In this document: positions 1 to 9,427 of the stretch, one piece after another
How the letters are laid out: each line of letters starts with the position of its first letter
Numbering within the stretch: position 1 is the stretch's first letter
Source: Gordonia sp. 'Campus'
GTDB lineage: Bacteria > Actinomycetota > Actinomycetes > Mycobacteriales > Mycobacteriaceae
Assembly (NCBI RefSeq): GCF_022206305.1
Contig: NZ_JAKOIW010000004.1
Location: 86,188 to 150,187, forward strand
Direction: 5' to 3'
Length of the DNA: 64,000 nucleotides
The notes under the pieces: generated by a model
What the model was told of the DNA's origin: nothing
What the model saw: the letters and a program-made list of their open reading frames with translations, nothing else
Databases searched by the model: none
Made by a program: the position numbers and the translations under genes

Positions 1-84
1 GTGTCCCGTTCCACGAAAGCACTGCGGTCACCCGCGTCGGGCCGGCAACCGGTGGGCGTGGACGGTCCGGAACTGCCACAGTGA
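1..84 (+). CDS. Possible 3' end of an upstream gene (partial)
   Basis: Frame 1 is open from the left edge to a TGA at 82-84, which lies four bases before the GTG of the next gene. That spacing is typical of the operons in this window. Only about 27 codons are visible and no motif is recognisable, so the family cannot be named. It may simply be chance open frame in high-GC DNA. Confidence 0.3.
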   Translation: MSRSTKALRSPASGRQPVGVDGPELPQ

Positions 85-88
85 CAGG

Positions 89-1630
89 GTGACCGTTCGA
101 CTACGACGAGCCCCGCTCGGCACGGTTCTGTCCCGACGACGACCCCGCGTCGTTGCGTTGCTGGCCTCGTCCACGCTGGCGCTGGGTGTGCTCGCCGGGT
201 GCGCGCCCGACAGTTCGGACGAGCCGGAGCGTCCGTCGTCGGCTCCGGTGTCCACACCGGTCCCCGGACCTCCCGTCGGCGAGGTCACCCCCGGCGCTCT
301 CGCGGACGCCGTCACGATCCAGAACGTGATGGGCCACGTCCGGGCGTTCCAGCAGATCGCCGACAACAACGGCGGTGACCGGGCCGCCGGAACCCCCGGC
401 TTCGACGCGTCCGTGGACTACACGGCGGGACTGCTGCGAACGGCCGGTTTCGAGGTGACGACCCCGACGGTGGAGTACGAGCGCTTCGACGCCGGCCCGG
501 TGACCCTGACCGCCGATGGCTACAAGGTGGCGACGACGGTCCTCGAGTACTCCGCGGGCACGGGCGACGACCCGCTGACCGCGCGGCCCGTCGGGGTGGG
601 CGGTCTCGGTTGCGCCGCCGCGGATTTCCCTGCGACGGTTCGTGGTGCCGTCGCGGTGATCGTCCGCGGAACCTGCACCTTCGGGGACAAGGCTCGCAAT
701 GCCCAGGCCGCGGGAGCAGTCGGCGTCATCATGGTCAACAACGAACCCGGTCAGCTGAGCGGCGCGACCCTCGGGACCGACGAGCGCCCGACCATCCCCG
801 TCGTGGGCGCGCCGTCGGAGGACGCCGATCGCCTGCGCTCGGCGGAGTCGGTCACCCTGGCCGTCGAAGCCCGGACCACACCGATCACCACCCGTAACCT
901 GATCGCCGAGACCCGGACCGGCACCGTGGACGACGTGGTCATGGCCGGTGCGCACCTCGACAGCGTCGACGAAGGCCCCGGGATCAACGACAACGCGAGC
1001 GGCAGTGCCGCGGTGTTGGAGACCGCGCTACGGCTCGGATCCTCACCACGGGTCCCGCATCGGGTGCGGTTCGCGTTCTGGGGCGCCGAGGAGGACGGAC
1101 TCATCGGGTCCACCGACTACATCCAGACCCTCGACGACGCCGGACGGGCGGCGATCGCCCTCTACCTGAACTTCGACATGCTCGCCTCACCCAACGGCGG
1201 ATACCTCACCTACGACGGCGACGACTCCGAGCGGGACGGCGCCCCCGCAGGGCCTGGCGGCTCCGACGGCATCGAGCGCACCTTCGCGAAGTTCTATGCC
1301 GACCGGGGTATCGCCCTCGCGCCCAGCGACTTCGACGGACGCTCCGACTACGGGCCGTTCATCGCCGCCGGCATCCCCGCCGGCGGGGTCTTCACCGGAG
1401 CCGACGAGAAGAAGACCGAGGAGCAGGCGCGGCTGTGGGGTGGCACCGCGGGCGAGGCGTTCGACCCCGACTACCACACCGCGCGAGACACCATCGACAA
1501 CATCGACACCGAACTCCTCGCCGTGAACGCGGCAGCGGTCGCACACGCGGTCGCGACGTACGCGCTGTCGACCGGTGGCCGCGACGGGGTACCTCCGGTC
1601 GACCAGCGCCGCCGGACCGAGGGCGGCTGA
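89..1630 (+). CDS. M28-family zinc aminopeptidase, lipoprotein
   Basis: 513 residues. The N-terminus has an Arg-rich n-region, a hydrophobic stretch and a lipobox LAGC near residue 38, so it should be exported and lipid-anchored. A protease-associated (PA) domain at roughly 150-260 is followed by an M28 catalytic domain. Expected metal-site motifs are present: AHLDS near 287, a GINDNASG segment, WGAEEDG near 333, NFDM near 361 and a late DYHTARDT His near 461. The family removes N-terminal residues from peptides using two zinc ions. It resembles the mycobacterial LpqL type. The GTG at 89 is chosen because it gives a complete signal peptide. It sits just upstream of the zinc regulators smtB and zur, but a zinc-dependent link is inference only. 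Confidence 0.88.
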   Translation: MTVRLRRAPLGTVLSRRRPRVVALLASSTLALGVLAGCAPDSSDEPERPSSAPVSTPVPGPPVGEVTPGALADAVTIQNVMGHVRAFQQIADNNGGDRAAGTPGFDASVDYTAGLLRTAGFEVTTPTVEYERFDAGPVTLTADGYKVATTVLEYSAGTGDDPLTARPVGVGGLGCAAADFPATVRGAVAVIVRGTCTFGDKARNAQAAGAVGVIMVNNEPGQLSGATLGTDERPTIPVVGAPSEDADRLRSAESVTLAVEARTTPITTRNLIAETRTGTVDDVVMAGAHLDSVDEGPGINDNASGSAAVLETALRLGSSPRVPHRVRFAFWGAEEDGLIGSTDYIQTLDDAGRAAIALYLNFDMLASPNGGYLTYDGDDSERDGAPAGPGGSDGIERTFAKFYADRGIALAPSDFDGRSDYGPFIAAGIPAGGVFTGADEKKTEEQARLWGGTAGEAFDPDYHTARDTIDNIDTELLAVNAAAVAHAVATYALSTGGRDGVPPVDQRRRTEGG

Positions 1631-1654
1631 CCAGGGATGACACCCGGGACCTGA

Positions 1655-1677
1655 TTGAAAACCATTTCCGATAGAAT
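1655..1677 (+). promoter_or_regulatory. Zur/SmtB-type operator overlapping a -10 element
   Basis: The 15 bases at 1656-1670 (TGAAAACCATTTCCG) match 12 of 15 positions of the mycobacterial Zur consensus TGAAAATCATTTTCA as I recall it. The core is an imperfect inverted repeat GAAA-N4-TTTC. A TAGAAT hexamer at 1672-1677 follows directly, so a bound repressor would cover the promoter of smtB-zur. Which of the two regulators binds is not decidable from sequence. Confidence 0.55.
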
Positions 1678-1716
1678 GAACCGACCCTGCACCGCGAGCC
1701 CGCCGAGAGGAGCGCC

Positions 1717-2091
1717 ATGTCTGCCGAATCACTGGGCGCACCCGAGCCGATGGACGCGGCCGACGCCGCCGCACGAGAGGCCGCAGCCGACCTCCTGCGC
1801 GCTCTCGCTTCCCCCACCCGCGTCGCCATCGTGCTGTCCCTGCGCGAACGGGTGCAGTGTGTGCACGAGCTCGTGGGACACCTCGGCCTGAGTCAACCGC
1901 TCGTCAGCCAGCACCTGCGTGTCCTCAAGGACGCCGGTGTGGTGCGCGGGCAGCGCAACGGTCGCGAGATCACCTACGAACTCCTCGACGACCACGTCGC
2001 GCACATCGTGGGCGACGCGCTTGTCCACGCCATGGAGACGACGCCGGGCGGCTCCCGGGTCTCGTCCGACGCGACGGCGGTGAACGAGTGA
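1717..2091 (+). CDS. smtB: ArsR/SmtB-family zinc-responsive repressor
   Basis: 124 residues with a winged helix-turn-helix around 45-80 (LSQPLVSQHLRVLKDAG). The C-terminal helix carries D91, H93, H104 and E107 with the spacing D-x-H-x10-H-x2-E. This is the alpha-5 zinc site of cyanobacterial SmtB, so zinc-induced release from DNA is expected. A GAGAGGAG ribosome site precedes the ATG. The stop overlaps the zur start by four bases (GTGA), so the two are translationally coupled, as in Rv2358-Rv2359 of M. tuberculosis. There SmtB represses the operon under low zinc and Zur acts when zinc is high. Confidence 0.93.
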   Translation: MSAESLGAPEPMDAADAAAREAAADLLRALASPTRVAIVLSLRERVQCVHELVGHLGLSQPLVSQHLRVLKDAGVVRGQRNGREITYELLDDHVAHIVGDALVHAMETTPGGSRVSSDATAVNE

Positions 2092-2519
2092 CCGGTGTCG
2101 CCGCGTCGGGCCCACAGCCGGTCACCGGCGTCCGGTCGACGCGTCAGCGCGCCGCGATCGCCGACGCCCTCGCGGGCACCGACGACTTCTGTTCGGCGCA
2201 GGAGCTCCACGAGATCCTCAAGGCCAGGGGCGAGTCCATCGGCCTGACCACCGTCTACCGAAACCTCCAGGCGCTCAGTCAGTCCGGACAGATCGATGTG
2301 CTGTGGGACGGTTCCGGCGAGACCCGCTACCGCCATTGCTCCTCCGGCCATCACCATCACCTCGTGTGTCGCGACTGCGGCACGACGGTCGAGGTGCAGG
2401 CGGAGCCGGTCGAGCGCTGGGCCGCGAAAATCGCCGCGCAGCACGGATTCACCGACATCAACCACACCGTCGAGGTGTTCGGGCGCTGCGCCGACTGCCG
2501 GGTTGCCGAGAACGGCTGA
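2088..2519 (+). CDS. zur: Zinc uptake regulator Zur (Fur family)
   Basis: 143 residues from the GTG that overlaps the smtB stop. The N-terminal winged helix contains GLTTVYRNLQ near 52-61. The dimerisation half has the His-rich GHHHHLVCRDC segment and two CxxC pairs, C94/C97 and C134/C137, which form the structural zinc site of the family. With zinc bound it represses uptake systems and, in related bacteria, zinc-free ribosomal protein paralogues. The zinc-ribbon form of L28 lies in this window at 57645. Confidence 0.95.
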   Translation: MTGVAASGPQPVTGVRSTRQRAAIADALAGTDDFCSAQELHEILKARGESIGLTTVYRNLQALSQSGQIDVLWDGSGETRYRHCSSGHHHHLVCRDCGTTVEVQAEPVERWAAKIAAQHGFTDINHTVEVFGRCADCRVAENG

Positions 2520-2539
2520 GCGAGAACGCCCCCCACACC

Positions 2540-2953
2540 TCAGGACGCAGTACTCGGGCCCATCAGCCGCTCGGCGGCGTCGACACCGGCGGCGAGCACG
2601 ATGTGCAGGACCGTCAGCAGTGGTACGTCGTCGAGCTGCCCGGCCGGAAACGTGTAGTACTGCAGCACATCCGTGGTGACCCCGGCACGGTCGGAGCGTC
2701 GGAGGCTGCCGAAGCTCAGCTGCGCGGCGCACGCCTCGACATCGTCCCGCAGGGTCGGGGTGTTGGGCAGGTCCATCGCGACCATCTGCGTCAAGGCCAG
2801 TACGTCGAGCCCGTCGGCCAGGGTGAGCACGCGGATCGACGCGCGGGTCGGACCGACCTGGACGACCACGGAATCGGCATCGGGACGGTCGACCGGTCCG
2901 AGTTCGGCGACGATCTCCGCAGTCCGGTCCAGGAGCCCGGCGGCCTCGGTCAC
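2540..2953 (-). CDS. Conserved hypothetical protein next to uppS
   Basis: 137 residues from a GTG that overlaps the uppS stop as GTGA, so it is translated with uppS. It corresponds by position to Rv2360c. No transmembrane segment or catalytic motif is evident. The fold looks mixed alpha/beta, with a central [17 protein letters not shown] strand region and a helical C-terminus. The function is unknown and no family name is offered. Confidence 0.8.
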   Translation of the reverse strand: MTEAAGLLDRTAEIVAELGPVDRPDADSVVVQVGPTRASIRVLTLADGLDVLALTQMVAMDLPNTPTLRDDVEACAAQLSFGSLRRSDRAGVTTDVLQYYTFPAGQLDDVPLLTVLHIVLAAGVDAAERLMGPSTAS

Positions 2954-3771
2954 GACGGCTTCACCCCGCCGAAACGTCGGTCGCGCGAGGCGTATTCGAG
3001 GCACGCATCCCATAGGTCGCGGCGGTCGAAATCGGGGAACAGCTTTTCCTGGTAGACCATCTCGGCGTACGCCGACTGCCACAGCAGGAAGTTCGAGATG
3101 CGCTGCTCCCCCGACGGGCGCAGGAACAGGTCGACGTCGGGCATGTCCGGCTCGTCGAGGTAGCGCGCGAACGTCGATTCGGTGATGCGGTCGGGATCGA
3201 TCTCGCCGCGAGCCGCCCGGCGGGCGATCTCCTTTGCGGCGTCGGCGATCTCGGCGCGGCCACCGTAGTTGACGCACATCGTCAGCGTCATGGTGGTGTT
3301 GTCCCGCGTCATCTCCTCGGCGATCTCGAGTTCACGGATCACGCTGCGCCACAACCGGGGTCGGCGACCGGCCCAGCGCACGCGGACTCCCATCTCATGC
3401 ATCTCGTCGCGTCGACGACGGATGACGTCCCGGTTGAATCCCATCAGGAAGCGCACCTCGTCGGGGCTGCGGGACCAGTTCTCCGTGGAGAACGCGTAGG
3501 CCGACAACCAGCCCACACCCAGTTCGATACAACCGCAGACGGTGTCCATGAGGACGGCTTCCCCGCGCTTGTGGCCTTCGGTGCGCGGGAGTCCGCGGTC
3601 GGTGGCCCAGCGGCCGTTACCGTCCATCACGAGCGCCACGTGCCTGGGTACGAACTGGGCGGGGATGGCCGGCGGACGCGCGCCGCTCGGATGCGGGTCG
3701 GGTGGCCGAACGTCGCCACGGGGGCTCGCGGACTTCCGCCCTCTCGCGGAACTACCCGGCCGCAACGCCAT
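2950..3771 (-). CDS. uppS: (2Z,6Z)-type decaprenyl/undecaprenyl diphosphate synthase
   Basis: 273 residues of the cis-prenyltransferase family. The substrate motif MDGNGRWA has the catalytic Asp at residue 50. YAFSTENW and the C-terminal [20 protein letters not shown] segment are intact. It extends short-chain prenyl diphosphate with isopentenyl diphosphate to make the lipid carrier for peptidoglycan and arabinogalactan synthesis. The first 40 residues are Pro/Arg-rich and probably disordered. Its 5' end overlaps the recO 3' end by about 20 bases. The orthologue is Rv2361c. Confidence 0.95.
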   Translation of the reverse strand: MALRPGSSARGRKSASPRGDVRPPDPHPSGARPPAIPAQFVPRHVALVMDGNGRWATDRGLPRTEGHKRGEAVLMDTVCGCIELGVGWLSAYAFSTENWSRSPDEVRFLMGFNRDVIRRRRDEMHEMGVRVRWAGRRPRLWRSVIRELEIAEEMTRDNTTMTLTMCVNYGGRAEIADAAKEIARRAARGEIDPDRITESTFARYLDEPDMPDVDLFLRPSGEQRISNFLLWQSAYAEMVYQEKLFPDFDRRDLWDACLEYASRDRRFGGVKPS

Positions 3772-4555
3772 CGTCGACTCTCCTCACACCCACGTCCACA
3801 CCTGTGTCCATCAGCCTATGAGGCGCGGTGCGTTCGATCAGAGGCAGGGTTCGGAGCTGCCGTTCGAGATGCCACTGCAGATGCGCGGCGGTGAGCCCGC
3901 TGGCCTGACGGCGCAGCGACGGCGTCGAGTCGATCACGTGATCCCACTGACCGCGGAACAACGCGTCCATGAGGTCGAGCACACCGGGCGAGGGTGTCGC
4001 CGAACCCGGCGGGCGACAGGGCAGGCACACCGCGCCACCCGCGGCGACGTGGAAGGCGCGATGCGGCCCCGGCGTCGCGCATCGTGCGCACTCCTCCAGC
4101 GCGGGCATCCACCCCGCGCTGTACATCGCGCGCAGCAGGTAGGCGTCGAGGATCAGTTCACGCGGTCGCCGGTCGTCGGCCAGCGCCTCCAGTGCACCCA
4201 CCGTGAGCCGGTGCAGCTGGCGGGTGGGAGCACGCTCCTCGCCCGCGAGCCGTTCCGCGGTCTCGAGGACCGCGCAGGCCGTCGTGTAGCGCCCGTAGTC
4301 GGCGACGATGCGATCGGCGAAGGCGTGCAGGCTGTGCACCTGGGTGACCACGTCCAGGCTGCGCCCCGGATACAGGTGCACATCGATGTGGGCGAAGGGT
4401 TCGAGCCGGGCGCCGAATTTCGAGCGAGTCCGCCGTACTCCTTTGGCGACCGCACGCACGAGACCGTGCTCGGCGGTCAGCAGGGTGATGATCCGGTCGG
4501 CTTCGCCCAGCTTGTGCTGGCGCAGCACGACGGCCTCATCCCGGTAGAACCTCAC
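3752..4555 (-). CDS. recO: DNA repair protein RecO
   Basis: 267 residues from a GTG giving the usual start [22 protein letters not shown]. Longer starts add unrelated sequence. An N-terminal OB fold is followed by a helical domain and a zinc-finger region with CARC near 150 and a later CLPC. RecO loads RecA onto SSB-coated single strands together with RecR. It is co-directional with uppS and overlaps it. Confidence 0.94.
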   Translation of the reverse strand: MRFYRDEAVVLRQHKLGEADRIITLLTAEHGLVRAVAKGVRRTRSKFGARLEPFAHIDVHLYPGRSLDVVTQVHSLHAFADRIVADYGRYTTACAVLETAERLAGEERAPTRQLHRLTVGALEALADDRRPRELILDAYLLRAMYSAGWMPALEECARCATPGPHRAFHVAAGGAVCLPCRPPGSATPSPGVLDLMDALFRGQWDHVIDSTPSLRRQASGLTAAHLQWHLERQLRTLPLIERTAPHRLMDTGVDVGVRRVDDGVAAG

Positions 4556-4651
4556 CGACGCATTCTCCCACCGCGCACCGACATGTCCCACCCCGACATG
4601 CCCGCCGGCCGGCCGGAGCCGACGATCGAGAACTCCGGAGGGCAGACGGGC

Positions 4652-6064
4652 TCAGCCGGCGTTGACGATCTTGTCGAGCTTCGGCGGCAGCGTCATCCCA
4701 CCCGGATACCGGTGCCAGCCCTTGCGGTCGTAGTACTTGGTGCCGAGCAGACCGAGGAGCACGCCGACCAGCAGACCGATGAGGCACTGGATGATCGACC
4801 GGCCGAGCCCTGCCGACAGATCGGCGTCGAAATAGAGAACCGCGCGCACGCCGAGATAGATCACGTGCATCGGCTCGATCGCGGCGATCCACTCGAAGAG
4901 GCGCGGACTCGCCTCCAACGGAAGCGTCCCGCCGGACGACGGCAGACCGAACACCACGAAGAAGAGCAGGTTGAACAACAGTCCGGCGTTGCCGAACACC
5001 GCCATCATCGCGCTGGCGCTCACCCCGACGGCGAAGATGCCCAGCACCGACAGCATCCAGAGCACGAACCCGTTCGGAATCGACGTCCCCACCATGGCGC
5101 CGACGGCGATGAACAGGGTCGAGAGCACCACCGCGACCAGGAACATGATCGTCCACTTCGCGGCGAGCGTGGCCCACCGGCTGATCTTGAGACGCTCACG
5201 CAGTTGATAGAACGGCCCGTATTCGATGGGCGTCTGGCCGAGCATGCCGTCGACGACGATGCTGACCATCATCGCCCCGGTGAAGCCGGCGAGCACGAGC
5301 AGCAACGTCAGATAGAACGCCGACAGTCCGTTGCCCGCGCCGTCGGGCAGCGGGGTCGGCTCGGACACCTCGACGGCCACGGGCGTCGCGAGGGCGAGCT
5401 GCGCCGCGCCGGTGAAGGTGATGTCGTTGCGCTCGAGCTGGGTGCGGACCTGTTCGGTCAGCTGTGCCCCGACCTGGTCGTTGACCCGTGTGCGCACCTG
5501 ATCGGCCAGGGTGGTGGTGATCGACGACGCGAACGCGCCCGAGCCCCGGTTGATGAAGATGTCGATGGCCGGCTTCGCCGGCTCGGCCGTGAGTACCGTC
5601 GAACGACCCAGCGCGACAGCCCGATTCGTGAAGTTCGACCCGACGACGATGACGCCGTACACCTTGCCGCTGTTGAGTTCGGAGAGGGCCGTCGACCGGT
5701 CGGTGCGGGTCACGACGATCCCGTTCTCCGCGGCCGAGGAGATGATGCCCTCGGCGACCTGGTCCCCGAAGTTCTGCTTGGTGGCCTCGCCCTGCGCGTT
5801 CTCCACGTCGCCGCCGGCGTCCTCCTGCACCAGCGCGACCGGGAAGTCGTGCAGGTGGCGCTGCGGGTCGACGACGGCGGCCATGTAGAGCCCCGCCATC
5901 AGCGAGAACAACACGGCCACCAGCGCAAGGGGCGCCAGCCAGAACCGGGGCGAGGAGAGCACTCCGGCGATGGTGCGGCCGGTCGGTTGATCGCTCTCGG
6001 GGGCCTCGTGCGCGCCGCGCCCGAGTTCATCCTCCGGCCGGTCCGGCGATTCGTGCGTTCCCAT
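4652..6064 (-). CDS. DUF3533 / YhgE-Pip-like membrane protein
   Basis: 470 residues. A 40-residue acidic cytoplasmic tail leads into one transmembrane helix (about 46-66). A large extracytoplasmic domain of about 190 residues follows, with regular helices such as LADQVRTRVNDQVGAQLTEQVRTQL. About six C-terminal membrane helices complete it. This resembles the ABC-2-like permease shape of YhgE/Pip proteins, some of which act as phage receptors or export accessory proteins. No ATPase partner is adjacent. It occupies the place of amiA2 between recO and era in M. tuberculosis, so it is a lineage-specific insertion or replacement. The substrate is unknown. Confidence 0.8.
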   Translation of the reverse strand: MGTHESPDRPEDELGRGAHEAPESDQPTGRTIAGVLSSPRFWLAPLALVAVLFSLMAGLYMAAVVDPQRHLHDFPVALVQEDAGGDVENAQGEATKQNFGDQVAEGIISSAAENGIVVTRTDRSTALSELNSGKVYGVIVVGSNFTNRAVALGRSTVLTAEPAKPAIDIFINRGSGAFASSITTTLADQVRTRVNDQVGAQLTEQVRTQLERNDITFTGAAQLALATPVAVEVSEPTPLPDGAGNGLSAFYLTLLLVLAGFTGAMMVSIVVDGMLGQTPIEYGPFYQLRERLKISRWATLAAKWTIMFLVAVVLSTLFIAVGAMVGTSIPNGFVLWMLSVLGIFAVGVSASAMMAVFGNAGLLFNLLFFVVFGLPSSGGTLPLEASPRLFEWIAAIEPMHVIYLGVRAVLYFDADLSAGLGRSIIQCLIGLLVGVLLGLLGTKYYDRKGWHRYPGGMTLPPKLDKIVNAG

Positions 6065-6120
6065 GGACGTTCCTCCCCGCAGGCCGATTCCACCCGGCGA
6101 CGAGCCGGCAGGTCACGCTG

Positions 6121-7032
6121 CTAGAAACCCAATCGACGCAGCTGCTTGGGGTCGCGTTGCCAGTCCTTGGCGACCTTCACGTGCAGATCCAGGTACACCT
6201 TGGTCCCCAGCAGCCGCTCGATCTGTGCGCGGGCAACTGTACCCACCTCTTTCAGACGCGCGCCCTTGCGCCCGATGATGATGCCCTTCTGGCTGTCACG
6301 CTCGACGAAGAGGATCGCGTGGACGTCGACCATCGGCGGCAGTTCGGGGTCGCGGTCCTCACGGTCGATGACCTCCTCGATCACGACGGCCAGCGAGTGC
6401 GGCAGCTCGTCGTGGACTCCTTCGAGCGCCGCTTCCCGGATGAACTCGGCCATCAGGACCTGTTCGGGTTCGTCGGTGAGCTCACCGTCGGGGTAGAAGG
6501 CCGGCCCCTCTTCCATGAGTCCGACGAGGACATCGCTCAGGACGTCGAGCTGCTTGCCCGACTTCGCCGACACGGGCACCACCTCGGACTGGGGGCCGAG
6601 CAGCTCCGAGAGCGCCAGCAGCTGTTGGGCGACCCGCTCGGCACCCACCCGGTCGATCTTGGTGACGACGCCGACGATGGTCGTGCGCGGTGCCATCTCG
6701 CGAACCTGCGAGATGATCCAGCGGTCGCCCGGACCGATCGCCTCATCGGCCGGGATGCACACGCCGATGACGTCCACCTCGGAGTAGGTGTCGCGGACGA
6801 GGTCGTTGAGGCGCCGGCCGAGCAGGGTGCGCGGGCGGTGCAGACCGGGCGTGTCGACGAGGATCAGCTGGGCGTCGGGCCGGTTGACGATCCCGCGGAT
6901 GGTGTGGCGTGTGGTCTGCGGGCGATTCGACGTGATCGCGATCTTCTCACCCACCAGGGCGTTGGTGAGCGTGGACTTGCCGGTGTTGGGCCGGCCGACG
7001 AAACAGACGAAACCCGAACGGAACTCAGGCAT
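6121..7032 (-). CDS. era: GTPase Era
   Basis: 303 residues. G1 GRPNTGKST is near 14-22, then the G2 TTRHTIRGIV region, G3 DTPG and G4 TKID, and a C-terminal KH domain with IIGRKGARLKEVG. Era binds 16S rRNA near its 3' end and helps 30S maturation. The ATG at 7032 gives [16 protein letters not shown], which aligns with mycobacterial Era. A GTG two codons upstream is possible. The start overlaps the stop of the upstream gene, so the two are coupled. YbeY, also a 16S maturation factor, is in the same gene run. Confidence 0.96.
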   Translation of the reverse strand: MPEFRSGFVCFVGRPNTGKSTLTNALVGEKIAITSNRPQTTRHTIRGIVNRPDAQLILVDTPGLHRPRTLLGRRLNDLVRDTYSEVDVIGVCIPADEAIGPGDRWIISQVREMAPRTTIVGVVTKIDRVGAERVAQQLLALSELLGPQSEVVPVSAKSGKQLDVLSDVLVGLMEEGPAFYPDGELTDEPEQVLMAEFIREAALEGVHDELPHSLAVVIEEVIDREDRDPELPPMVDVHAILFVERDSQKGIIIGRKGARLKEVGTVARAQIERLLGTKVYLDLHVKVAKDWQRDPKQLRRLGF

Positions 7033-7369
7033 CCGCACGCTCGATGCGCTGCCGCGGTGCGCCCGCGGTGTCGGTGAGAACGGCGTACGCGTCCGGACTC
7101 AGTTCGTGCAGGGTGGCCAGACCCGGGTCGTCGGCCTCACCGTTGACGATGACCGCCGCCTCGAAAGAGGTCGCCCCGCTGGAGATCGCCGAGGCGACGG
7201 CGACCTGCAGGCCGGTGAGGGTCAGCGTGGCGGTGCGCACGTCGGCGCCGGCGTACGTGCGGCCGTCACCGTCACGAACCGCGGCGCCCGAGGGCGCCTC
7301 GGCACGGGCCAGCGCACCGCGCGCGAGCACCACGAGCTTGCGATCCTCGTCGGGGAGGGTCTCGGTCAC
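7025..7369 (-). CDS. Cytidine deaminase-like protein lacking zinc ligands
   Basis: 114 residues with the outline of a small CDA-fold protein: a GRTYAGADV strand in place of the normal substrate segment, then helices and strands. Where active cytidine deaminases have (C/H)AE followed by PCxxC, this protein has TGLQVAV and no PCxxC or any cysteine. It cannot hold the catalytic zinc in the normal way and is probably not a deaminase. It corresponds in position to Rv2365c and is sandwiched between era and the corC-like gene, overlapping both. Its role is unknown. Confidence 0.75.
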   Translation of the reverse strand: MTETLPDEDRKLVVLARGALARAEAPSGAAVRDGDGRTYAGADVRTATLTLTGLQVAVASAISSGATSFEAAVIVNGEADDPGLATLHELSPDAYAVLTDTAGAPRQRIERADA

Positions 7370-8841
7370 TGGTTCATCCTTGCTCTCGACTCGTCTGTGC
7401 TGCGGTGATCGGCGGTGTCCGGGTCGTCGGCTCCGCGTTCGTCCGCGGATCGGTCGCCACCCCGTTCCGCGCGGCGTCCGGCATCGTCATCGCGTCCCGA
7501 GGCACGCTCGGAACGAGACTGCGAGCGGTTCGAGCTCCCCCGATGATCGTCGCGTCGCGAATCCTCCTCCGCGCCGGGGACTCGGGTGACCAGCACCGTG
7601 ATGATGCGTTGGCGGCCCTGGCGATTGGGCCCGCCCTCGGCCACCAGTTGCAGGCCGTGCGACTCGACGCGGGCGCCGGGCAGCGGCACACGACCCAGCT
7701 CCAGTCCGACGAGTCCGCCGACCGTCTCGACCTCCTCCTCGGCGATCTCCACGTCGAACAACTCGCCGAGATCCTCGACGGGCAGCCGTGCCGACACCCG
7801 GTAGGACCCGTCACCGAGATCCTCGACCGGGGCGAGCTCGTCGGTGTCGTACTCGTCGGTGATCTCGCCGACGATCTCTTCGAGGACGTCCTCGATGGTC
7901 ACCAGTCCGGCGATGCCGCCGTACTCGTCGACGAGCATCGCCATGTGGTTCCGTTCGCGCTGCATGTCGGCGAGGACCCGGTCGAGCGGTTTGGAGTCGG
8001 GGATGAACTCGGCGTCGCGCATCACATCGACCACGCGAAGAGTCGTGGGATCGATGCGCTGGGCGACCGTGCGGGCCACGAGGTCCTTGAGATACACGAT
8101 GCCCAGGACGTCGTCGGTGTTCTCACCGATGACGGGGATGCGGGAGTGCCCCGACCGAGTGGCCAGGCTGGTGGCCTGCAAAGCGGTCTTGTCGGCTTCG
8201 ATCCACACCATCTCCGGACGCGGGACCATCACCTCCCGGGCGCTGGTGTCGCCGAGGTCGAACACCGACTGGATCATGCGGCGCTCGTCGGCGGCCACGA
8301 CGCCCGAGGCCTCGGCGAGGTCGACGACCTCGCGCAGCTCGATCTCGGTGGCGAACGGACCGTTGCGGAATCCGCGGCCCGGGGTGAGAGCGTTACCGAT
8401 CAGGATCAGCAGACGCGTCAGCGGTTTGAGCAGCACACCCAGCGCGAACAACAGATAGGACGACGCGAGCGCGATCGTGTACGCGTGCTGCCGGCCCAGG
8501 GTGCGCGGGCCGACGCCCACGGCGACGTAGGAGACGACGGCCATGGCGGCTATGGCCACCGCCAGTCCCCCGCCGACGCCGATCAGCTGGGTCGCGGCGA
8601 CCGCGACCAGAGCGACAGCGGCCGTCTCGCACACCACGCGGAGCAGGACCACGAGGCCGACGTAGGTCGCGCGCGCCTCGAGGATGCGCGCCAGGCGGCG
8701 GGCACCCGCGCGCCCGTCCCGGACCATGTCGTCGACACGGGCGTTGGAGACGGTGGACACCGCGGTGTCGACGGCCGCGAAGATGCCGCCCACCCCGATC
8801 AGCACGACTGCGGCCACGATGAACCAGTAGTCGGAGGGCAC
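7366..8841 (-). CDS. CorC/HlyC-type CBS-domain membrane protein
   Basis: 491 residues from the GTG at 8841, four bases after the ybeY stop. Longer starts only read ybeY in another frame. An N-terminal CNNM (DUF21) domain with about four membrane helices precedes two CBS domains (about 190-310). A CorC/HlyC transporter-associated domain follows (about 330-410). A very hydrophilic Arg/Asp/Ser-rich tail of about 65 residues ends the protein. The family is linked to magnesium or cobalt efflux. The orthologue is Rv2366c. The tail is low complexity and probably disordered. Confidence 0.92.
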   Translation of the reverse strand: MPSDYWFIVAAVVLIGVGGIFAAVDTAVSTVSNARVDDMVRDGRAGARRLARILEARATYVGLVVLLRVVCETAAVALVAVAATQLIGVGGGLAVAIAAMAVVSYVAVGVGPRTLGRQHAYTIALASSYLLFALGVLLKPLTRLLILIGNALTPGRGFRNGPFATEIELREVVDLAEASGVVAADERRMIQSVFDLGDTSAREVMVPRPEMVWIEADKTALQATSLATRSGHSRIPVIGENTDDVLGIVYLKDLVARTVAQRIDPTTLRVVDVMRDAEFIPDSKPLDRVLADMQRERNHMAMLVDEYGGIAGLVTIEDVLEEIVGEITDEYDTDELAPVEDLGDGSYRVSARLPVEDLGELFDVEIAEEEVETVGGLVGLELGRVPLPGARVESHGLQLVAEGGPNRQGRQRIITVLVTRVPGAEEDSRRDDHRGSSNRSQSRSERASGRDDDAGRRAERGGDRSADERGADDPDTADHRSTDESRARMNQ

Positions 8842-8845
8842 GTTC

Positions 8846-9427
8846 TCAGTCCTCCTCGGACCGCGGCGCGGTCTCCGGGGCGGGCGGGTCGCCCGGGCCA
8901 CCGGTGAACCCGATGTTGGACAGCAGCCGCGAGTCGCGGTCGGTCTGCCGCTGCTCCTGCGCCCGTCGGTGCCGCTCGGCGTAGAACTCGTCGAGGATCT
9001 TGTTCTGCAGCCCGAACATCTCGCGCTCTTCCTCGGGCTCGGCGTGGTCATAACCGAGGAGGTGCAGAACGCCGTGGATCGTCAGCATCGCGAGCTCGTG
9101 CTCGAAGGACCGCCGGGCCTCTCGGGCCTGCTTTCGTGCGAAATCCGGGCAGAGCACGATGTCGCCGAGGATCGCCGGCCCGGGCTCGGCGGCATCGGGG
9201 CGTCCCCCCGGGACCAGCTCGTCCATCGGGAAGCTCATCACATCGGTCGGGCCGGGCAGGTCCATCCACTGGACGTGCATGTCGGCCATCGTGTCCTCGT
9301 CGACACACAGGACCGACAGAAGCGCAGCCGGATTGACGTCCATCGCGTTCACCGCGTAGCGCGCGGCGTCGATGATCAGTTCCGCCGGGACGTCGACGCC
9401 GGACTCGTTGGCGAGCTCGATGCTCAT
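8846..9427 (-). CDS. ybeY: Endoribonuclease YbeY
   Basis: 193 residues with the zinc motif [11 protein letters not shown], which supplies the three His ligands of the family. It processes the 3' end of 16S rRNA and takes part in ribosome quality control. The C-terminal 40 residues are Pro/Glu-rich and extend beyond the core. Its ATG overlaps the phoH stop by four bases (ATGA), so the two are translated together, an arrangement conserved in many bacteria. Confidence 0.95.
   Translation of the reverse strand: MSIELANESGVDVPAELIIDAARYAVNAMDVNPAALLSVLCVDEDTMADMHVQWMDLPGPTDVMSFPMDELVPGGRPDAAEPGPAILGDIVLCPDFARKQAREARRSFEHELAMLTIHGVLHLLGYDHAEPEEEREMFGLQNKILDEFYAERHRRAQEQRQTDRDSRLLSNIGFTGGPGDPPAPETAPRSEED

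Noticed and set aside
3542-6124. Open frame of 860 codons on the plus strand opposite uppS, recO and the DUF3533 gene
   Set aside because: It runs antisense to three well-supported genes and reads as Arg/Glu/His/Gln-rich sequence without domains. It is a codon-bias shadow.
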